Both the position numbers and the translations under genes were made by a program. Shown one piece after another: positions 59,197 through 64,000 of a DNA stretch of 64,000 bases. Source of the stretch: UBA1351 sp963677625. GTDB taxonomy: Bacteria > Bacillota > Clostridia > Lachnospirales > Vallitaleaceae. The notes under the pieces were generated by a model. That model was not told the origin of the DNA, did not search any database, and saw only the letters and a list, made by a program, of their open reading frames with translations. Location: NCBI GenBank assembly GCA_963677625.2, contig CAXXSW010000004.1, forward strand, positions 124,001 to 188,000, in the 5' to 3' direction. Each line of letters opens with the position of its first letter. Position 1 is the stretch's first letter.

Positions 59197-60621
59197 TTAT
59201 CCTTCTCGCAACTCAGCTATTTTCTTTATAACAAAATCTACATCAGTCGACGTTTCCTCAGCTAGATACCTAATGTCTCTTTCAGTTACCTGACCGGTGA
59301 TCGATTTCATGGCATTCTTAATATAGGATCCTCGTAACAAATCCATATCAAGATCTACCGCCTGGATAAGCTCCGGTCTACTTGGTAAGATTATATTCAT
59401 ACCACATACTTCTTCCCTTGGATCACCAATGAGGATCTTAAGTCCCATAGCCCTAGCAAAACCCAACTGTGGTTGGACATGTTTACCGGCACCAGTATAT
59501 TCTGTTTCCTGAACTAGAATAATCTGATCCCTATTCATTTCCTGAGCTATACTAAAGGCAGCCGTCAAAGAGGTATTTCCAGCCGGTCCCCTTTCTAAGC
59601 CTTCGACTTGGGCAAGAGCTTCAGTTATATAAAAAACCTCACCTTGATTAAGAGTCACATACCTGTCCATATAACGAAGAGGTCTTCCCGCTGAACGGGG
59701 AACATCTGACCGATCAGGTAAAGTGGAAAAAGGAATTCCAAAGCCAGTATGACCCGTTGTGAAAGACTTTCGGTTAAAATGATGGTCACTTGCCATGTGT
59801 AAACCTTTTAAGTTTACACTGGCACCAACAATTTTCGTACTTTTAGCTCCGGCTTTTAATAAGCCTCTAGCCGTTCCTGTTAAGTTTCCACCCCCTGCAT
59901 TGGTGCAGACAACCACATCTGGATATCGTCCTTCTTTTTCCAAAAACTGCTTAGAAATCTCATATCCTAATGTTTCAACACCGGCTATACCAAAAGGGGT
60001 ATATAAAGAAGCGTTAAAGTAGCCTGTACTTTCCAAAATCTTTAAAAACTCATAAAAAAGTTCTGGTCCAACAGTCAATTGGATAACTTCAGCTCCATAT
60101 GCCTCACATTTTCTAGCTTTCTCAATAATCTCCGGTTGTCCCTTCTGACTTGAGTCATAGCATTCCTGAAGGATAATACATTTAAGACCAAGCATGGCAG
60201 CCTGAGATGCCACTGCTGCCCCATAATTACCGCTGGTAGCTGCAACAACACCTTTATAGCCCATTTTTTTGGCATGATAGACACTAATGGCTGCCCGTCT
60301 GGCTTTAAAGGATCCTGAGGGATTACTAGCCTCATCCTTAATAAATATTCTTGCCCCTTTACCTTGAGGTGCACACATTCTTGCAAGTTTTGTCATGTTT
60401 TTTAATTCAATAATTGGTGTATCACCAACAGCTTGCTCGTCTTGTATTCTTATCATCTCATCCAGACTATATCCGGCCTCTTCCATCATCAATTCATAAT
60501 CAAAGGCAATACCACCACTTTCAAATCGACTGTAATCAATTCCTACGGCTTTTTTCATAATTTCATTCTTTCGGGACATAACCCCTTTAAAACTCATATC
60601 TTTTTCTACTGTCTTCTTCAT
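59197..60621 (-). CDS. ortB: 2-amino-4-oxopentanoate thiolase, beta subunit
   Basis: A 474-residue PLP enzyme of fold type II that, with OrtA, splits 2-amino-4-oxopentanoate with CoA into acetyl-CoA and D-alanine. The PLP lysine is in NPSGSFKARRAAIS near residue 106, and the phosphate-binding loop is TNAGGGNLTGTARG. The ATG at 60621 is one base after the ortA stop and six bases after AGGTG; a GTG nine bases upstream is less likely. Related to threonine synthase/cysteine synthase-like folds but fixed by its operon context. Confidence 0.94.
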   Translation of the reverse strand: MKKTVEKDMSFKGVMSRKNEIMKKAVGIDYSRFESGGIAFDYELMMEEAGYSLDEMIRIQDEQAVGDTPIIELKNMTKLARMCAPQGKGARIFIKDEASNPSGSFKARRAAISVYHAKKMGYKGVVAATSGNYGAAVASQAAMLGLKCIILQECYDSSQKGQPEIIEKARKCEAYGAEVIQLTVGPELFYEFLKILESTGYFNASLYTPFGIAGVETLGYEISKQFLEKEGRYPDVVVCTNAGGGNLTGTARGLLKAGAKSTKIVGASVNLKGLHMASDHHFNRKSFTTGHTGFGIPFSTLPDRSDVPRSAGRPLRYMDRYVTLNQGEVFYITEALAQVEGLERGPAGNTSLTAAFSIAQEMNRDQIILVQETEYTGAGKHVQPQLGFARAMGLKILIGDPREEVCGMNIILPSRPELIQAVDLDMDLLRGSYIKNAMKSITGQVTERDIRYLAEETSTDVDFVIKKIAELREG

Positions 60622-60622
60622 A

Positions 60623-60919
60623 TCAGTCACCTAACATTTCCTTTAATTGTTTACCGACATATAAGATTTCAGGTATAAATTCACCATAACCTAAATCATA
60701 AGAAGGGTTTACTTCGACCAAGCAACCTTCAATACATCTACCAGTCATCGTTTCCACTTGAACATGGTCTCCAACTTCTCCTTCTTCATTCATAAGAAAT
60801 CCTTTATCCCACATTTCCAAGGGCACTTTTTTTGTATCCTCAGGAAGATTATCGCTTCGTTCATCTGGAGATAGGACTACCTTATAGATCCTTACCCAGT
60901 CTCCTTTTATCGCTTTCAT
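60623..60919 (-). CDS. ortA: 2-amino-4-oxopentanoate thiolase, alpha subunit
   Basis: A 98-residue partner of OrtB. The family pattern KGDWVRIYKVVLSPDERS...LPEDTKKVPLEMW.KGFL and the NPSYDLGYGEFIPEIL motif are present. Length matches the roughly 100-residue family. It ends one base before ortB and starts 22 bases after ord. Confidence 0.93.
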   Translation of the reverse strand: MKAIKGDWVRIYKVVLSPDERSDNLPEDTKKVPLEMWDKGFLMNEEGEVGDHVQVETMTGRCIEGCLVEVNPSYDLGYGEFIPEILYVGKQLKEMLGD

Positions 60920-60941
60920 CTCTACCTACCTTTCAACGTAC

Positions 60942-61979
60942 TTATTCAATCATATTTCTCATATCACCCATAATTGCTCTGGGTACGGGAAGATCAATCA
61001 TAGTCTTTAAACCGGGCTTTGCATTGATGACATGTGGAATCATATTGACACACATAGCAATAGTTCCAATGCCACCATCAACTTCAGGAGTTATAGCCAT
61101 ATTGACTTGAGGACTTCCTTTTAATGTAATATAGTCACCGGTATGAGTCCCCTCCATTTCAGGTTCAATCTGTTGAGGGTGAATCATATCTATCTTGACT
61201 TCATTATTAACGTATCCCTGTCCCGTCATATTGATACCAGCTAGGTTCCCAGCACCAGCAAAACCATATAGGGATTTTCTATCAATACTTGTAAGAATGG
61301 GTTTCATCTGCTGGTCAAAACGATCCACTTTCCATCCAATGGCATCTGCAATCATGTTGACACTTTCCTTAAAACCAACGTGTCCAGCTAATTTACCTTC
61401 TGCAACCCGATTCTTAAACTCATCCTCTGTAATACCAACACCTTGTTCTTCCATTACAGTTTCTCCAAAAGGTGACAAACTATTTACCCGTTTAGCCTCA
61501 ATATGATCGACTCTCTCCATACAACCTGTTAAGCAGACTACCAGTAGATCCATGATCATGCCTGGATTAATTCCGGTTCCCAAAACAGTCACACCATTTT
61601 CTTTTGCTATTCGGTGAAGCTCCTTGGTTAATTCAGGCTCTTGAGCCTTAGGGTAAGCCATTTCTTCTGCAGTCGTTATAACATTTATTCCTTTTTCAAG
61701 AATCAGTTTCAATTTTTCAAAAGCACCTTTAGTAAAAGAATCAGTTGCAAGTAAACAAAGGTCAATGGATTTTCCAGTAAGAACGGATTCAATATCCTTT
61801 TCAATAAATATATTGGTCCACTTCCTATTTCCAATGATATGGCCAACACTTTTTCCGACTCGTTCAGGATGAAGGTCACAGACACCTACAATATCAACCC
61901 CTTCTTTTTGACTAAGCATATTAGCCATACCTGCACCCATTGCTCCAAATCCCCAAATTACAATTTTAATAGTTTCCAT
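60942..61979 (-). CDS. ord: 2,4-diaminopentanoate dehydrogenase
   Basis: A 345-residue NAD(P)-dependent enzyme oxidatively deaminating 2,4-diaminopentanoate to 2-amino-4-oxopentanoate. The N-terminal Rossmann motif is IVIWGFGAMGAGMAN, then VDIVGVCDLHPERVGKSVG. The region TVLGTGINPGMIMDLLV and EAKRVNSLSPFG match the dihydrodipicolinate-reductase-like fold of this family. The start follows GGAGG, and the gene overlaps orr by 14 bases. Confidence 0.94.
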   Translation of the reverse strand: METIKIVIWGFGAMGAGMANMLSQKEGVDIVGVCDLHPERVGKSVGHIIGNRKWTNIFIEKDIESVLTGKSIDLCLLATDSFTKGAFEKLKLILEKGINVITTAEEMAYPKAQEPELTKELHRIAKENGVTVLGTGINPGMIMDLLVVCLTGCMERVDHIEAKRVNSLSPFGETVMEEQGVGITEDEFKNRVAEGKLAGHVGFKESVNMIADAIGWKVDRFDQQMKPILTSIDRKSLYGFAGAGNLAGINMTGQGYVNNEVKIDMIHPQQIEPEMEGTHTGDYITLKGSPQVNMAITPEVDGGIGTIAMCVNMIPHVINAKPGLKTMIDLPVPRAIMGDMRNMIE

Positions 61980-63093
61980 AATACTCCTCCATTCTAAAGT
62001 CTTTTCTATCCTTGTAACCTGTATGTTCTTGACTAATATAGGTTTTATCTACATAATCACTTGTCATCGCAGACAATATGCCTCCATATTTTAACTTGAA
62101 AGGAATAATATCTCCCACTCGATATTTTTTATTTGATTTTGTTACATCTATAATCATATGATCACTAGATTTTCCGATAATCTCAATTCCATGGTCTATA
62201 GGAACAAGCCCCTGCGTATCTACATCTTGCTTACCTATAGCACATATAGCCCTAAGCATATCCCCCTTATCTCTATACATTGGTCTTTGACCAAATGCAT
62301 CCCAGCCAGACTCACCTATGGGTAATGAGGGCTTTTTCTTCAACTCAACAATTTCCACCTCAAGAATAAACACATCATCATGTGTTCCAGGAATCCTTCT
62401 GCCATAAGCAGTTTCAACACCACATACAAAAATCTCACCAAGCCTTAAATTATTAATTCCCTCCGGCATAAGCCCATCATTCACCAGATAATAAGATGAT
62501 GAATTACCTCCAGAAACAACTTTCAAATGAAGATTATTTTCAGTTTCAATGATTGATTTAAGTGTTAGAAGTTCTTCCATATGCTCCGGTTTGGGTATAA
62601 TACCACCAAAACAAGTAAGATTAGTTCCAATTCCTAATATCTCAATTCCTTCGAAACGCCTTGCCTCTCTTGCAGCTTCTAACAGCTCATCCCGGTCAAA
62701 GAAGCCTTCCCTAAGGTCTCCCAAATCAGTCATTAAAATAACACCATGTCTTTTGTGTTGTCTCACTGCCTCATCTGAAAGAAGCTCCATAGTTGTAAGC
62801 TCAGAACAAAGGGATATGTCGGAAAATGTAATGACATCTGTAATTTCACTATGCATAGGCAGGCGAAGAAGAACTTTTGTTATCGGTAGTCCTGCAATCT
62901 TCTTAAGATTACGAATTCTAGAATCAGCCACTGCCAAAAGACCCGCCTGAACAAAAATCTGAGCTAATTGCCTATCTGCCCGAAAAACCTTAGTAACACC
63001 ATAAATATCAATACCATGTACATCCATTTCTCTCTTTATTATTTCAACATTCTGACTGAATTTTTCCAGATCTATTATAAGTCTAGGGTACAT
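61966..63093 (-). CDS. orr: Ornithine racemase
   Basis: A 375-residue PLP racemase of the alanine-racemase fold converting L- to D-ornithine, the entry step of the pathway. The PLP lysine is in IYGVTKVFRADRQLA near residue 35, and the barrel strands show LMTDLGDLREGF, GIGTNLTCFGG and VVSGGNSSSYYL. The second catalytic residue region is in the C-terminal beta domain. First gene of the operon; the start follows GGAGG. The family also contains YhfX-type and alanine racemases, but gene order makes ornithine the substrate. Confidence 0.92.
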   Translation of the reverse strand: MYPRLIIDLEKFSQNVEIIKREMDVHGIDIYGVTKVFRADRQLAQIFVQAGLLAVADSRIRNLKKIAGLPITKVLLRLPMHSEITDVITFSDISLCSELTTMELLSDEAVRQHKRHGVILMTDLGDLREGFFDRDELLEAAREARRFEGIEILGIGTNLTCFGGIIPKPEHMEELLTLKSIIETENNLHLKVVSGGNSSSYYLVNDGLMPEGINNLRLGEIFVCGVETAYGRRIPGTHDDVFILEVEIVELKKKPSLPIGESGWDAFGQRPMYRDKGDMLRAICAIGKQDVDTQGLVPIDHGIEIIGKSSDHMIIDVTKSNKKYRVGDIIPFKLKYGGILSAMTSDYVDKTYISQEHTGYKDRKDFRMEEYYGNY

Positions 63094-63174
63094 AATATTC
63101 CTCCGTTTTTTTCTTTTGACCTTACATCATCATTGGCTCTTCAACTTTCAGGTGTACATGGATTCAATCCCTAC

Positions 63175-63203
63175 ACTATAACTATATATCTTCATCCTAT
63201 GAA
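63175..63203 (-). promoter_or_regulatory. Probable promoter of the ornithine operon
   Basis: Minus strand TTCATA, 17 bases, TATAGT. The weak -35 fits an activator-dependent promoter. The shared motif lies about 25 bases further upstream. The rest of the 355-base gap 63094-63448 is AT-rich without a gene. Confidence 0.45.
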
Positions 63204-63228
63204 CCATCGGACATCTACCCAGATTTTT

Positions 63229-63240
63229 CTTGTATTTAAA
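63229..63240. promoter_or_regulatory. Shared 12-base motif, copy 3
   Basis: CTTGTATTTAAA, 11 of 12 bases identical to the motif flanking the carbamoyltransferase promoter ten kilobases away. It lies upstream of the ornithine operon promoter. Confidence 0.5.
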
Positions 63241-63448
63241 CATGATAATCCAAGCTTAACGGGATATTATATATTAGAAACAGACCTATACAAGACTACT
63301 ATGTGTATTTTTTTGACATAAGTTGTAGATATTATTAACAATTTGTGTATTCTGATAAAAAGACTGTCTTTTTTTTACGATATTTGTTAAAATTAGACTT
63401 GGATTCAAAGTATATAATAATAACAGTACTGGATTTCAGGAGGTATTT

Positions 63449-64000
63449 ATGTTTAACGCAATAGTTTATTCTAATAAATACTTTGAGATATTTGATGAGG
63501 CGGACCAGTATTATATTCGCGTTTTCTTAAAAGGCTATGATATGAAAGAGCTGGCTTCAGATTTGAAGCAGTTACCACAATTAGAAGTCACTGAGTTTTT
63601 GATACTTAAAAGTATCTTTAGCAATGCCAATGGAAGCATCCACAAAATTGGCATTAAAAAACCTCGCCTATATTTCAAAGTTTCTAATGACCATATGTCA
63701 GCATACATAAAATTGAATTATACAGATGAAGAATTTAAAGAATTAGATAAAAAACAGATCCTTACTGAAATAATGGATATTATTGAAGACAAAGGCATTA
63801 TTTCAAGTATCAACTTAAAAGACCTCATTGGTCATCTGGTTAACAATGAAGACCTTCTTATCGCTGAGGGAATCAAACCTATTCATGGAGAAGATGCTAT
63901 ACTTTCCTACTACGAAATACAGGAACCACAGCCTAAGCTTTATGAAGATGGTCAGATTAACCACTATGAACTTGAATTAATAAACAAAGTAGAGAAAGGA
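63449..64000 (+). CDS. FapA/DUF342 family protein, cut by the window edge
   Basis: The first 184 residues of a gene that continues past the right edge. AGGAGG lies five bases before the ATG, and a TATAAT is at 63413-63418. The start MFNAIVYSNKYFEIFDEADQ is followed by helices and the pattern YIKLNYTDEEF, ILTEIMDIIEDKGI, and the strand-rich NNEDLLIAEGIKPIHGEDA, the N-terminal FapA (flagellar assembly protein A, DUF342) region: a repeated-strand protein whose cellular role is poorly known. Confidence rests on the GxxPxxGxDA motif. Confidence 0.75.
   Translation, partial: MFNAIVYSNKYFEIFDEADQYYIRVFLKGYDMKELASDLKQLPQLEVTEFLILKSIFSNANGSIHKIGIKKPRLYFKVSNDHMSAYIKLNYTDEEFKELDKKQILTEIMDIIEDKGIISSINLKDLIGHLVNNEDLLIAEGIKPIHGEDAILSYYEIQEPQPKLYEDGQINHYELELINKVEKG

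Noticed and set aside
63313..63318. TTGACA upstream of the FapA-like gene
   Set aside because: No acceptable -10 at 16-18 bases; a TATAAT at 63413 is much nearer the gene.
62968..63321. 117-codon plus-strand frame at the orr 5' end
   Set aside because: It overlaps the start of orr and its promoter region, with no ribosome site and no family pattern.

Overview
The window is low-GC DNA from a Gram-positive anaerobe of the Clostridia. The evidence is strong AGGAGG-type ribosome binding sites with occasional TTG and GTG starts, a clostridial-type 16S rRNA, an ornithine-fermentation operon, CpsB/BY-kinase style capsule control and a c-di-GMP-I riboswitch. The 16S and gene content fit the Lachnospirales/Vallitaleaceae neighbourhood, but that placement is an inference.

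Layout. (1) 1-6.3 kb: the start of an exopolysaccharide operon read leftwards and leaving the window: stand-alone PqqD-like protein, Wzz/BY-kinase fusion, PHP-type tyrosine phosphatase, PssD/PssE-type split glycosyltransferase, alpha/beta-hydrolase, two GT2 glycosyltransferases. A divergent response regulator and soluble histidine kinase sit beside it. (2) 7.9-13 kb: an LPxAG-anchored repeat surface protein behind a c-di-GMP-I riboswitch, manC, a nicotinamidase-like hydrolase and galU. (3) 13.3-19.4 kb: an rRNA operon read leftwards, 16S-23S-(Trp, Asp, Pro, Val, Met tRNAs), with no 5S gene and no tRNA in the spacer. (4) 19.5-34.4 kb: DedA/VTT protein, LiaF-like membrane protein, a three-gene TadE/DUF5702 pilus-like set, folA-thyA, hflX, a TPR lipoprotein, yjbQ, rarA, and a TrmB-type regulator overlapping lysA. 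(5) 34.4-42.6 kb: a two-component system with an ABC exporter and an exported protein of unknown function, then idi and a GGDEF-EAL protein. (6) 42.9-50.5 kb: a YqiJ-like membrane protein, a flotillin (frameshifted here) and a 1669-residue AAA+ ATPase of the DNA-repair-ATPase/DUF3686 type. (7) 50.8-63.1 kb: a DUF1295 membrane protein, a double-HTH AraC regulator, ornithine carbamoyltransferase, and a leftward operon orr-ord-ortA-ortB-oraS-oraE-glmL-like-ptb-like. (8) A FapA/DUF342 protein runs off the right edge.

How the parts work together. ManC and GalU can supply GDP-mannose and UDP-glucose to the polysaccharide machinery; the phosphatase and BY-kinase would set chain length and export. 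The GGDEF-EAL protein can set c-di-GMP, which the riboswitch would read to turn on the surface protein. Catabolic ornithine carbamoyltransferase and the ornithine operon form an arginine/ornithine fermentation unit: L-ornithine to D-ornithine to 2,4-diaminopentanoate to 2-amino-4-oxopentanoate to acetyl-CoA plus D-alanine. A 12-base motif flanking the carbamoyltransferase promoter recurs, with one mismatch, upstream of the ornithine operon, which suggests one regulator, possibly the adjacent AraC protein, for both. The YqiJ-flotillin-AAA+ operon is the least understood multi-gene system here.
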